Shown here: positions 32,534-40,977 of the stretch, one piece after another | Numbering within the stretch: position 1 is the first letter of the stretch | Layout of the letters: each line of letters starts with the position of its first letter | Notes under the pieces: generated by a model | What the model was told of the DNA's origin: nothing | Databases searched by the model: none | What the model saw: the letters and a program-made list of their open reading frames with translations, nothing else | Made by a program: the position numbers and the translations under genes | From: Candidatus Woesearchaeota archaeon | GTDB taxonomy: Archaea > Nanobdellota > Nanobdellia > Woesearchaeales > JAGVZT01 | Assembly (NCBI GenBank): GCA_018302335.1 | Contig: JAGVZT010000002.1 | Location: forward strand, 1 to 60,398 | DNA: 60,398 bases | Direction of reading: 5' to 3'

Positions 32534-33647
32534 GGCGCGCCGCCCACACGAACATTCCCGCGCTCCAGGCGAAGGGCTGCTCCGCGCGGTAGAGCGTAGT
32601 GCGGAAGGGCTTGCCGTCCTGGGTGTAGACCTCGTGCACCCCGCCATGCTCCTCGATGAGTTTGGCGATGCACTCAAGCTCCGCGCGCGCCTCTGCGCGC
32701 AGTCCCACGCGATGTCTCGCGACCGCGTCCGCGCAGCCCAGCCACAGCCAGCTCAGTCCGTTGTGGTACGCGCCGTTGCCAATCCAGCGCGTGACGCGCT
32801 CGACCAGCGCATTCGGATACGCAGGGTCATTGGTGCGCAGCGGCACGGCATCCATCCCCCTCGCGGATATCTCGCGGTGGATGCTCCGCGCTTCGTCCTC
32901 CGATGCGATGCCCCAGAGGGATGCGAGGACATTCCCGCACGCGGAGAGACTGTCGTGCAGCTCCCCGTCATGCCAGTCGCTGAAGTAGCTCCCGTTCCAG
33001 AAGACCTCGTGGATACGCCTCTTGAGCAGCCGGGCCGCGTCGAGATATTCCTGAGGGGACTTGCCTGCCATCTGCGCCAGAGAAGCAATGGCCTCGAGCC
33101 CGCGATAGGCGCAGACGTTGGTGAAGAGCACCTTGCCGCGCTTGAGCACGGTCTCGCTCCAGTTCTGCCCAAAGCTCTCCTCGACAAGTCCGTCGCCGTC
33201 CTTGTCCCTGGCGAGCAGCCAGGAAATCGCCTGCTCTGCAGCGGGAAGGCAGTCCTCAAGGAAAGCGTTGTCGCCGCTGGCCATGATATAGTTGCGCAGG
33301 GCGTCGACGAAGAGCGGGTTCTGGATGCGCGACGGGTCGGACGAGAAGGCTCCGGAGTACTTCGGCCGGGCGTGCTCCAGGGGCAGCCGGAACCCGAGAA
33401 AGCGGAGGGTGTAGAACGGAGGCGTGACCTTGCGGGGGATGAGGCCGTCGCGCCGCTGGTGGCCCCGGTACAGGTCGAGATTGCTCCTGACCATAGCATA
33501 GTCCTCAAGAGCCAGCGCGCCGAGGGAGGCAAAGAAGGAATCCCAGCTCCAGTAGACCTGGCGCACGCTCCCGGTGAGGATGCCGCGTCTGGCATAGCAC
33601 ACCCGCAGGCCGCGCTTGGCCAGCGAAAGGGCCACCTCCAGGCTCAC
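32514..33647 (-). CDS. Six-hairpin glycosidase (amylo-1,6-glucosidase/trehalase-like)
   Basis: 377-residue (alpha/alpha)6-barrel glycosidase. WSWDSFFASLGALAL near the N-terminus contains the W-D-S/T motif typical of debranching-enzyme, GH63 and trehalase-like catalytic domains; DGDGLVEESFGQNW and PFAWSAGMFVWAARL near the C-terminus fit the same fold. It probably hydrolyses an alpha-glucoside or glycogen-like substrate in the cytoplasm, as no signal peptide is seen. GTG 33647 lies about 25 nt from TATA-like TTAATATAT (33667-33676). Confidence 0.75.
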   Translation of the reverse strand: MSLEVALSLAKRGLRVCYARRGILTGSVRQVYWSWDSFFASLGALALEDYAMVRSNLDLYRGHQRRDGLIPRKVTPPFYTLRFLGFRLPLEHARPKYSGAFSSDPSRIQNPLFVDALRNYIMASGDNAFLEDCLPAAEQAISWLLARDKDGDGLVEESFGQNWSETVLKRGKVLFTNVCAYRGLEAIASLAQMAGKSPQEYLDAARLLKRRIHEVFWNGSYFSDWHDGELHDSLSACGNVLASLWGIASEDEARSIHREISARGMDAVPLRTNDPAYPNALVERVTRWIGNGAYHNGLSWLWLGCADAVARHRVGLRAEARAELECIAKLIEEHGGVHEVYTQDGKPFRTTLYRAEQPFAWSAGMFVWAARLIAATE

Positions 33648-33711
33648 ACGACGTCATACCCCGGTCGGATATATTAAGGTTTTTATAGCGCCGGATGTCT
33701 CGCGATGCTGC

Positions 33712-33785
33712 GGGGCTGTGGTCTAGCTTGGTATGATACCTGGTTCGGGACCAGGTGGTCGAGAGTTCGAATCTCTCCGGCCCCA
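33712..33785 (+). tRNA. tRNA-Pro (CGG)
   Basis: 74-nt cloverleaf: acceptor GGGGCTG/CGGCCCC, anticodon stem CCTGG/CCAGG, loop TTCGGGA giving anticodon CGG, T loop TTCGAAT, discriminator A. No encoded CCA. TATA-like TTTTTATA lies about 26 nt upstream. The first 28 bases match the tRNA-Pro (GGG) gene at 31138 except one. Confidence 0.93.
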
Positions 33786-33881
33786 CTTGTCCATGTATTC
33801 ATGCCAATCAATATGAGTGTTTATACATTAACGGAATACATTAACGGAAGCTTTAAAAAGCTGCGCGCCCGGGTAAACCCG

Positions 33882-34358
33882 ATGCCTCACGGCCTCATCG
33901 GGTTGCACGCGTTCCTGGGGGAATTCGGGATATTCGCATTCCTCTGGCTCTTCGTGGAGTTGCTCTCGCCGAACGCCCAGCGCGTCCGCCGTGCGAAGAT
34001 TGCCGCTGCCCTCGGGACGCTGCTGCTCTTCGCCGCCTGGCTCATCGGCGGGTACTATTACGTGACGTACTATGGACCCGAGGTGAAACCAATCATCAAA
34101 GCCGGTCCGCAGCCGGTCGGTCACTCGGTGTTCATGGAGGTGAAGGAGCACATCTTCCTCCTCCTGCCGGTCCTCAGCCTCCTCACGCTGGGTCTCCTCA
34201 TGCACACGGACGTCCTGAAGGATGACTCCTCCAGGAAGGCCGCGCTGCTCCTCAGCATGCTCATCATCCTCATCGGGCTCTCGATGGCCGGGATGGGCTA
34301 CGTCATCTCCACCTCGTTCCGTGCCGCGCTCGAGGGCATGCATGCGGTGCCCGCATGA
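33882..34358 (+). CDS. Four-helix membrane protein with conserved-looking His
   Basis: 158-residue protein with about four transmembrane helices and His residues at helix ends (MPHGLIGLHAFLGEF; MEVKEHIFLLLPVLSLLTLG), a layout that could bind haem, which is inference only. ATG 33882 was chosen because TATA-like GCTTTAAAAAG lies about 27 nt upstream; the open frame extends back into the tRNA and is not coding there. It overlaps the next gene by four bases. Confidence 0.6.
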   Translation: MPHGLIGLHAFLGEFGIFAFLWLFVELLSPNAQRVRRAKIAAALGTLLLFAAWLIGGYYYVTYYGPEVKPIIKAGPQPVGHSVFMEVKEHIFLLLPVLSLLTLGLLMHTDVLKDDSSRKAALLLSMLIILIGLSMAGMGYVISTSFRAALEGMHAVPA

Positions 34359-34654
34359 AACTCCGCGCCCTGTTCCACGCCGGCATCGCGTCCATGCTCC
34401 TCACCGCCGCGCTCACCGTATGGGGCGAGCTCAGCGCGGGCTTCAAGACGCTGCTCACGGGGGTGACGGGGCACCACTGGGTCACGAAGGGCGTCATCTC
34501 CCTCGTGGTTCTTGCGGGAGTGTACGCCCTGCTCTCTCTTGTCTATGACGAGCGCTTCAACGCGGAGAAGGAGACGCGCAACGTCCTACTGAGCGCGGTG
34601 GTCGCCGGCATCGTCATCTCCGGTTTCTTCGTCTGGCACTTCCTCAGCGCGTAG
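34355..34654 (+). CDS. Small three-helix membrane protein
   Basis: 99 residues with three hydrophobic helices (about 8-24, 44-63 and 78-95), a TGHHWVTK loop and WHFLSA at the end. It is coupled by an ATGA overlap to the preceding four-helix membrane protein, so the two probably form one complex. Its 3' end overlaps the convergent GHKL/protease gene by 69 bases. No family recognised. Confidence 0.55.
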   Translation: MKLRALFHAGIASMLLTAALTVWGELSAGFKTLLTGVTGHHWVTKGVISLVVLAGVYALLSLVYDERFNAEKETRNVLLSAVVAGIVISGFFVWHFLSA

Positions 34655-36067
34655 CTCATCGAGGATGTAGTCCGTGAGACGCTCCACGAAGTACTGAGCG
34701 AACTCCCGCTCGTGGTCTCCCGCGCCGCTGGCCGCATGGCCCGCCTCATGGGTGACGGTCCTGGCGAACTCCCTCCTGTCGCCGAGCAGGGCACGCTTCA
34801 CCCCGAGGATGTGGACATCGCGAAGCATCCTGCGCTCCACAAGATGGACCCCCATGGAGGACTCCACCTCCCGACCCGAAGGCAGGTACAGCCCCTCGTA
34901 CACCCGGAGCTCGAAGGACGTCGTCAGGAGGCTCTTCCGGGCGATGCGCTTTCCAAGCGAGAGCAGCTCGTGCTCCGCTGCGGTCAGCTCATCGAGGGGT
35001 GTCCACCGGTACTCTTGCCTCTGGAGCACGCTCTCCGCGCCAGGCACCCCTACGCTGGACAGATAGTCCGCGACATGCAGGTTGAGACCGACCGGGCGCA
35101 TGCTCATGGCTTCGGCGTCCGCATTGATGTTGGAGTCCCTCCTCGAAGCGAGCACCGCGTTGTCGCCGAAGAGCGCGAAGAATGCCTCCTTCCATGCGCG
35201 GCCGCCGCGCGAGCCCTTCGTGTCCTTGAGGGAATCGAACTCGAGAAGCGAGGCATGGGGCCGCTCCCTCGCAGCGGTGATGACGCCGCTGATGACTTCC
35301 CGGGAGGTGCAGTCCGTGAGCAGGGAACCCAGGCGGTAGAGCACGGTGCCATGGTTGGCGAATCTCCTGTCCGGGGTGATGTCATCGATGCTCAGGTCGT
35401 AGCTGAACAGCGCATCTATCTCCTGGACGGCGATGCCCTTCACGAACAGCCTCGGCTTCTCTGCGGCAAGGATGCGCGAGGGCAGCTCGCTCCAGTATCC
35501 CGTGCTGCTGTACAGCACCTCCGGACTGGCGAAGTACAGCACCTTCTCCGGCAGGGCAAGCGCCTCCTCAAGCAGTTTCCTGTCCGGATGCGGGAAGAGT
35601 GTCCTCGAGCCCGAGATGCGAGGGAGTCCATCGCTGACGCGGAAGCAGAGCCGCTCAACTTTCTCTCCGTCCACGCTCATGTGCTGGGCATAGGGCACCG
35701 CTTCCCAGTCCCGGGAACGCAGGCGGACCTCGATGCCGTTGCGGAGGCAGGCCGCGGCCAGCATCTTCAGGCCCTCCCCGAACTGGCCCGCGGACTTCGC
35801 GTCGCGCTTGGTGCTGTACAGCAGGGAGAGGAGCTGGGCGTCGTACCCGGGACCGTCATCTGCGATGCGAAGCTCATCCGCATTCCGGCCGGAGTATTCC
35901 AAGAGAGAACTCCATGTTCCCCCGTGCAGCGCCTGCACCTCGGCCCGCTTGCCCCCGCTATCCGCAGGGAGATGATTCTGCACCGCGTCCAGGATGATGC
36001 GCTCGAGCCCCCAGGACTGCTCGCGATAGGACAGCGTGACAGAAGTCTCCACCTCGTAGGTCCCCAT
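34586..36067 (-). CDS. GHKL-type ATPase fused to a zinc-metalloprotease domain
   Basis: 493 residues, no signal peptide. The N-terminus carries the Bergerat ATP-binding motifs of Hsp90/MutL/histidine kinases: N-box-like LERIILDAVQNHLPAD (21-36; N31), G1 ADDGPG (69-74) and lid/G2 SAGQFGEGLKMLAAACL (92-108). Near the C-terminus HEAGH (about 440-444) in VTHEAGHAASGAGDHEREF is a zinc-protease HExxH motif with D/H/E ligands just after. The ~300-residue middle is unrecognised. This suggests ATP-controlled proteolysis; that is inference. ATG 36067 is preceded by an AT-rich promoter with a TACT/AGTA inverted repeat shared with the divergent zinc-ribbon gene. Confidence 0.6.
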   Translation of the reverse strand: MGTYEVETSVTLSYREQSWGLERIILDAVQNHLPADSGGKRAEVQALHGGTWSSLLEYSGRNADELRIADDGPGYDAQLLSLLYSTKRDAKSAGQFGEGLKMLAAACLRNGIEVRLRSRDWEAVPYAQHMSVDGEKVERLCFRVSDGLPRISGSRTLFPHPDRKLLEEALALPEKVLYFASPEVLYSSTGYWSELPSRILAAEKPRLFVKGIAVQEIDALFSYDLSIDDITPDRRFANHGTVLYRLGSLLTDCTSREVISGVITAARERPHASLLEFDSLKDTKGSRGGRAWKEAFFALFGDNAVLASRRDSNINADAEAMSMRPVGLNLHVADYLSSVGVPGAESVLQRQEYRWTPLDELTAAEHELLSLGKRIARKSLLTTSFELRVYEGLYLPSGREVESSMGVHLVERRMLRDVHILGVKRALLGDRREFARTVTHEAGHAASGAGDHEREFAQYFVERLTDYILDELRAEEVPDEETGDDDAGDHRAQ

Positions 36068-36100
36068 GGCACGCGGGAGTGGAATGTTCTTTTTATTATT

Positions 36101-36115
36101 TACTATTAATAAGTA
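36101..36115. promoter_or_regulatory. Inverted repeat in divergent promoter region
   Basis: TACT-ATTAATA-AGTA lies between the leftward GHKL/protease gene (ATG 36067) and the rightward zinc-ribbon gene (ATG 36161). AT-rich, near-palindromic, suited to a regulator controlling one or both. Confidence 0.35.
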
Positions 36116-36160
36116 GTTTTATAAGAAACATTTAAATATCTGGGAATCATCTTCTTCTCC

Positions 36161-36460
36161 ATGGTCACCTGGCTCTACCGCTGTCCGAACGAGGATTGCG
36201 ACACCTATGAGAAGGTGGATTTCGAGGCCTTCTACCAGTCGGTCGGCAGGGCGGAGAGCGCTCCACGCCCGGACTGCCCGTGCTGCTCTTCGCCGTTGGA
36301 GAAGATGCTCAACGGCGCGCCTGGCGTCCTGACAGGCTATGCGGGCAGCGCGGGAGACACTGCGCGCGAGGCCACGTCCGCAGGGATTGCATCCAGCACA
36401 CACCCGACTGTTCCCGTGGACGCCACCTGCGAGGACATCCGGAAGCTGCTCAGCGAGTGA
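36161..36460 (+). CDS. FmdB-like zinc-ribbon protein
   Basis: 99-residue protein with a zinc ribbon: CPNEDC (8-13) and CPCC (39-42), the spacing of FmdB/regulatory-type ribbons, followed by a low-complexity Gly/Ala/Thr region and a short C-terminal helix (CEDIRKLLSE). ATG 36161 lies about 27 nt after TATA-like CATTTAAATATC. Function unknown; nucleic-acid binding is possible. Confidence 0.65.
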   Translation: MVTWLYRCPNEDCDTYEKVDFEAFYQSVGRAESAPRPDCPCCSSPLEKMLNGAPGVLTGYAGSAGDTAREATSAGIASSTHPTVPVDATCEDIRKLLSE

Positions 36461-36538
36461 TATCCCTGTCGCTCGGCCGAAGAACAGTTTTACATCAACG
36501 GTATATTTTATATATGCAGAGGGAGACGGCCCTCATGC

Positions 36539-37750
36539 ATGCACATATTCCCCTTCGAGCTGTTCCGCGTCTTCGCACTGGTCCTCGCAGCTCTCGTTGC
36601 TCCACTTGCATTTCTCCTGGTGAGACGAAGGAAGATGTGGCGGATGGGAGTCGCTGCCTGCTCCGCCGCGCTCTTCGTACTGCTACTATATGTCGGACTG
36701 TTCGCCGGGAAGGCCACGGCGATGCGGCCGGCCATCCCCTATTTTGGCCGCGCCCAGGGCCCCTTCGAGCATGGTCCAGAACTACCATTGAGCAGTGCCC
36801 TGCAGTTCTTCCTCCATCTCGGGGGATTCCGTCAGGTGGCGGACATCGCGGCCAATCCTGCTGCTATTCCGGAGCCGATTTTCCGCCGTGAGAGCATGCA
36901 TCTCACCTTCAACCTGACTGCCGAGGAGGTCCTCGCTGAGGTGACGAACGGCAGTGTGGTGAACTATTGGACATTCAATGGTCAGGTGCCAGGGCCCCTG
37001 CTGCGCGCGCGCGTAGGAGATACCATCACTGTCAATCTCCACAATGCCATGTCCAGCCTGCATACCCACAGCGTTGATTTCCACGCGGTAACGGGACCAG
37101 GGGGCGGCGCGGTGTTCCTGCAGGTGCCTCCTGGCGAGACCAAGTCGCTCACCTGGAAAGCGCTCAATCCCGGCCTCTACGTCTACCACTGCGCATCCTC
37201 GCATTCCGTCGCGACGCATATGGCGCACGGCCAGTACGGCCTCATCCTCATCGAGCCCGAGGGAGGGCTCCCTCCCGTGGACCGGGAGTTCTATGTGATG
37301 CAGGGCGAGATTTACACGCGGGGAGACATCGGCGATAAGGGGCTGCAGGCATTCGACACCAGGAGGATGCTGGACGAGCTTCCCACCTATGTGGTGTTCA
37401 ATGGGAGGGTGGGCTCGTTGCAGGGCAAGATGGAGGCCAGAGTTGGTGAACGTGTCCGCATCTTCCTGGGCAACGGCGGCGTGGGCAAGGTGAGCTCCTT
37501 CCATGTCATCGGAGAGATTTTCGACGAGGTGTATCCTGAGGGAGCGATGGGCAGCGAGACGCACAGGAATGTCCAGTCCACCATCATCCCCGCAGGAGGG
37601 TCCAGTATTGTGGAATTCACCGTGGATGTGCCCGGTAGGTATGTGCTTGTGGACCATGCGCTCGCACGGATGGACCGGGGTGCTTGGGGGGTGCTTGAGG
37701 TGAAGGGCGAGCCCGCGCCGGACATCTACAAGCCGCATGTCAACGGGTGA
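36539..37750 (+). CDS. nirK: AniA-like copper nitrite reductase with Gln at the type 1 axial position
   Basis: 403 residues: two N-terminal membrane helices (about 8-28, 36-56) then two cupredoxin domains. Type 1 copper ligands H177, C218 and H227 and type 2 ligands H182, H217 and H373, plus catalytic D180 (HSVDFH) and H322 (SSFHVIGEIFDEVY), align with NirK/AniA. The axial Met of the type 1 site (GMYG in AniA) is Gln232 here (HGQYG). The enzyme would reduce nitrite to NO outside the membrane. TATA-like TATATTTTATATATG lies at about 36501-36515. No other denitrification gene is nearby. Confidence 0.85.
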   Translation: MHIFPFELFRVFALVLAALVAPLAFLLVRRRKMWRMGVAACSAALFVLLLYVGLFAGKATAMRPAIPYFGRAQGPFEHGPELPLSSALQFFLHLGGFRQVADIAANPAAIPEPIFRRESMHLTFNLTAEEVLAEVTNGSVVNYWTFNGQVPGPLLRARVGDTITVNLHNAMSSLHTHSVDFHAVTGPGGGAVFLQVPPGETKSLTWKALNPGLYVYHCASSHSVATHMAHGQYGLILIEPEGGLPPVDREFYVMQGEIYTRGDIGDKGLQAFDTRRMLDELPTYVVFNGRVGSLQGKMEARVGERVRIFLGNGGVGKVSSFHVIGEIFDEVYPEGAMGSETHRNVQSTIIPAGGSSIVEFTVDVPGRYVLVDHALARMDRGAWGVLEVKGEPAPDIYKPHVNG

Positions 37751-37754
37751 AAGG

Positions 37755-37843
37755 AGTCGTGTTGCCGAGAAGACCTCGGCCGGAAGGAAGCGCAGTCCCC
37801 CATGGCTCTGCTGGCATACCGAAAATTCTGAGCGACGCGACCG
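37755..37843 (-). repeat. Dispersed CGGCCG-ended repeat, copy 8 (diverged)
   Basis: Reverse strand reads GCGGTCGCGTCGCTCAGAAT, then TTTCGGTATGCCAGCAGAGC, resembling copy 9; the other end (CCGAGGTCTTCTCGGCAAC) is diverged. It lies between convergent nirK and tyrS. Confidence 0.5.
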
Positions 37844-37867
37844 CTTCTCCCCCTTTTTTGCCGCAGG

Positions 37868-38941
37868 CTAGCGAGTGACGTCCTGCACGAATCGCTGCAG
37901 CTCCGCGGCTTTACTGCTGGTCTCGAAGTGATGCCGCACCGGGAGGAGCATCTCGTTGAGCGACTCCCCGACGGCTTTCTTCAGGTCCGCAGGGTGCACC
38001 TCTCCCCGCTGGTAGGCCGATTCCAGTTCCGAGTATGACGCGAACGTGACCGTGCCGCCGAATCTCTCCGGGCGCACGAGCTCCATCGTCTGCAGCTTCG
38101 GAAACACCAGGTAGCGCGCGTACTCCAGCACGGGATTCTCGGCGACCTGCGCCGCGGGACAGTAGGCCTTGGCGAGCTTGCGTTCCACCTCCTCGGGAGC
38201 GTCCATCATGAAAATCGCCGAATCCGGCTTCGACTTGCTCATCTTCAGCTCCACCACGCGGTCGGCCTTGTCCTCGCCTGCGGCGGCAGAAGGAGTCCCG
38301 AGGCCCATGAGCATGTGGTGCGACACCACAACAGGTTTCGGATAGCCGAGCTGCGGCGCGAGCTCCCGTGCGAGGATGTTGACCTTCCGCTGGTCCAGGC
38401 CGAGCTGGCAGATATCTACCTTCATGTGGAAGATATCCGCGGCCTGCATGCAGGGATAGAGAATCTGCGCTGCAGAGAGCGCATCGGACTCCTTGCGCCC
38501 CATGATCTGCGCGCAGCGCACGATGCGTTTCACGGTCGAGAGCATCGCGATGCGCACCACCAGGCGCCAGTACTCGGCGTCGTTGACCAGGTCGCTCGCC
38601 CAGACGAACCTGACCTTCTCGAGGTCCATCCCGCAGGCGCGCCAGACCTCGATGAAGTACTCACCGACCTTGCGTATGCGCTCCAGGTCACCGCCCATCT
38701 TGTTGTTCGCCATCGCGTGCCAGTCCGCGACATAGAAGATGAAGCCGCATCCCGCCTTCGTCAGCGCGTTCACGGTGTGAGCGCGCATGAGACCCTGGGC
38801 GACGTGGATGCGTCCCGAGGGCTCGAAGCCGTCATACGCGACGGGATTCTTCTTCGCTGCGAGAAGAGCCTCCAGCTCCTCCCGGGTGACGAGCTCCTCG
38901 GCGACCGAGGAGATGAGCGCGAGCCGTTCCTGCGTGTCCAT
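37868..38941 (-). CDS. tyrS: Tyrosyl-tRNA synthetase
   Basis: 357-residue archaeal/eukaryotic-type class I TyrRS. GRIHVAQG corresponds to the HIGH motif, YDGFEPSG precedes it as expected, QAADIFHMKVDICQLGLDQR forms the tyrosine pocket, and KMSKSKPDSAIF is the KMSKS loop. It charges tRNA-Tyr. ATG 38941 lies about 25 nt after TATA-like CTTAATAAG. Length is in the normal archaeal range; no anticodon-domain fusion. Confidence 0.95.
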   Translation of the reverse strand: MDTQERLALISSVAEELVTREELEALLAAKKNPVAYDGFEPSGRIHVAQGLMRAHTVNALTKAGCGFIFYVADWHAMANNKMGGDLERIRKVGEYFIEVWRACGMDLEKVRFVWASDLVNDAEYWRLVVRIAMLSTVKRIVRCAQIMGRKESDALSAAQILYPCMQAADIFHMKVDICQLGLDQRKVNILARELAPQLGYPKPVVVSHHMLMGLGTPSAAAGEDKADRVVELKMSKSKPDSAIFMMDAPEEVERKLAKAYCPAAQVAENPVLEYARYLVFPKLQTMELVRPERFGGTVTFASYSELESAYQRGEVHPADLKKAVGESLNEMLLPVRHHFETSSKAAELQRFVQDVTR

Positions 38942-39006
38942 GGCACCTGACCGGACGACGCGCGCTTATTAAGCTTGCGACGGCCGGGAGAAATGCTTCG
39001 CACATG

Positions 39007-39073
39007 GTCGGTTGCGTCGCTGAGAATCATCGGAATCACGGCGAGACCGCGCGGATACCGGCATTGCGGCCGA
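39007..39073 (+). repeat. Dispersed CGGCCG-ended repeat, copy 9
   Basis: TCGGTTGCGTCGCTGAGAAT, CATCGGAATCACGGCGAGAC, CGCGCGGATACCGGCATTGC, GGCCGA. It lies between two leftward genes. Confidence 0.8.
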
Positions 39074-39089
39074 CTCAGGGATGAAAGTC

Positions 39090-40784
39090 CTAGACGTGGC
39101 TGAACATCTCCAGCAGCAGCTCTTCAGGCTCGCGGACCCGAAGCGCCCCGCCCCGCAGGCGTCTCTGCAGGTACTCGACTGCGGGTATCCGAACGGAGAT
39201 GTCGGCCAGTGCCTTCCTCTGGACATCCGCTTCCCATCGGGCGCCGAGATGGAGATAGGCGCGGCCGAGCGCGAAGCGGCCGAACGCCTCCAGGTACGGG
39301 GAGCCCTGCGATGCGGCCAGCGCGGCCTCAAAGACGGGAAGCGCCTGGCGGGCGGCAGCGTCCACGTCCCCGCGCTCGCGCAGCGCCCTCGCGATGCCGA
39401 GCATCCCGCTGGCGATGGCGTAGAGCGGCTCGCTGTCCTGACGGGCTACATCGTGGATGGGCCGCACAGCCAGGTCCTGGTCGTACAGCCACGCCGAGTA
39501 CCCTCCGAGAAAGCGCTCCAGGGCATCCTCCCTCCCGGCGCACCGCACCGGAAAGTCGTTCCCGGGAATCGTCCCACCGGAGAACCTCCCGGACGCGAGC
39601 TCCTCCAGGGTATAGCGGTGGTAGCTCCCTGTGGACTGCGGGGCGTCAGGAGATGTCCGCCTCGCGACGTACACCGCAAGCTCCTCGGGAACCAGCACCG
39701 AGCTGCTCATGGTCCCGGGCCTGCAGATGGTGTTGCCGAGCGGCCGTTCCCTCCCGGCGAGCAGGTCCATGCGGTCACCGAGCAGGGATGCCATCCCCTC
39801 AAGCCCCACCGGGCCGCCGTCGAGCAGCTGCATCGCCCGCTCGTAGCGCGCCCTGCTGTGGGCGAGGAATGCCGCATACGGGGCCTCGCGCTCCCGGAGA
39901 GCAGTCTGGTAGTGGTTGGTCTGCACGATGCGCTCTCCTTGGGGAAGGCGCAGCCGGGCGCCCTTCGCGGAGAACTCCACCGCGACCGCTTTCCGCTGAG
40001 GGCCGCTGGCGATGAGCAGGGTGCAGCCCGACGCCGCGCGATGGGAGAACGCGATGTCCACTGCTTCCTCCAGCGAACGGGCGCGGCGCGCCACATCATG
40101 GCAGATGTTGATGATGCTCCTGCCGGCCGAAGAGCAGTCCAACGACAGCGCGATATGAATGGCGACGGCGATGCCCGATTCATTCATCGCCGTGAGGCCG
40201 GCGGTGGGGAGTCCCGCGGCGGTGACGGAGAGGAACCGCTGTCCGCCGGCAGGCTGATAGAGCACCAGCAGAGGACTGGCTCCGCGAGGGCTGTCGTAAT
40301 CGAGATTGCGTCCCATGACGAGCCTGCCGTCCTGCGAGGCTCCGCCCCACGCCGCCGCGCTGCTGCAGCCGAGCCCGCTCAGCAGCGCCTCGAGCGCGGA
40401 GCGGGAATGCTCCGCGGCGAGCTGGCCCTTGAACATCGCCGAGGCGAGGTGCAGCGACCAGTCCGGCGTCGCGAGCACCGGTGCGATGTCCTCGTACGCG
40501 AGGCCCGTCGCATCGCAGATGCCCTGCATCTCCTCCCGCACCTCGGAAAGATAACCTCGCTCCAGCGGGAGGAGATAGCCACGCTCAAGGCGCTCCAGAA
40601 GCTGCACCGCCCTAGGCGAGCCGCCCAGACGGGTGTGGCGCAGCTTGGCGGAGAGGTAGGAGCGATAGAATGCGAAGCTCTCCGCGAGGGCGGCGCCGGT
40701 GCGCTCTCCCCGCTGGTAGCCCATCTCGTAGGGAGTCCCTTCCAGGACGAGGCAGGGGATGTCCTGCTCATAGTATGCGGGCAT
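39090..40784 (-). CDS. C45-like Ntn hydrolase (acyl-CoA:6-APA acyltransferase family)
   Basis: 564-residue Ntn-hydrolase-fold protein of the peptidase C45/acyltransferase group: N-terminal LEGTPYEMGYQRGE helix, predicted nucleophile Cys in GLGCSSAAAWG preceding GRLVMGRNLDYD, and central GLTAMNESGIAVAIHIAL. Family members hydrolyse or transfer amide acyl groups after self-cleavage before Cys. A ~110-residue C-terminal helical extension (LPVFEAALAASQGSPYLEAF, then GRAYLHLGARWEA) looks TPR-like. ATG 40784 lies about 28 nt after TATA-like CTTAAATAG; a longer frame to 41237 is antisense to the next gene. Confidence 0.7.
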   Translation of the reverse strand: MPAYYEQDIPCLVLEGTPYEMGYQRGERTGAALAESFAFYRSYLSAKLRHTRLGGSPRAVQLLERLERGYLLPLERGYLSEVREEMQGICDATGLAYEDIAPVLATPDWSLHLASAMFKGQLAAEHSRSALEALLSGLGCSSAAAWGGASQDGRLVMGRNLDYDSPRGASPLLVLYQPAGGQRFLSVTAAGLPTAGLTAMNESGIAVAIHIALSLDCSSAGRSIINICHDVARRARSLEEAVDIAFSHRAASGCTLLIASGPQRKAVAVEFSAKGARLRLPQGERIVQTNHYQTALREREAPYAAFLAHSRARYERAMQLLDGGPVGLEGMASLLGDRMDLLAGRERPLGNTICRPGTMSSSVLVPEELAVYVARRTSPDAPQSTGSYHRYTLEELASGRFSGGTIPGNDFPVRCAGREDALERFLGGYSAWLYDQDLAVRPIHDVARQDSEPLYAIASGMLGIARALRERGDVDAAARQALPVFEAALAASQGSPYLEAFGRFALGRAYLHLGARWEADVQRKALADISVRIPAVEYLQRRLRGGALRVREPEELLLEMFSHV

Positions 40785-40848
40785 CAGCCTGCTCCGGCCG
40801 GGAGAGCTATTTAAGATTTGCCTCGGCGAGCAGAAAGGGGGGAAGCAG

Positions 40849-40919
40849 TCGACCGTGTTGCCGAGCATCATCGGCATCCCGGCGAGACAGCGCGGGTAGT
40901 GCGCGGCATTGCGGCCGGA
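40849..40919 (+). repeat. Dispersed CGGCCG-ended repeat, copy 10
   Basis: GTCGACCGTGTTGCCGAGCA, TCATCGGCATCCCGGCGAGA, CAGCGCGGGTAGTGCGCGGC, ATTGCGGCCGG. It lies between divergent promoters. Confidence 0.85.
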
Positions 40920-40977
40920 GCACCGAAGGGTTTCTCTGGAACCGGGAAAGCTTAAATACGCCAAGGCATCGGGGAGC

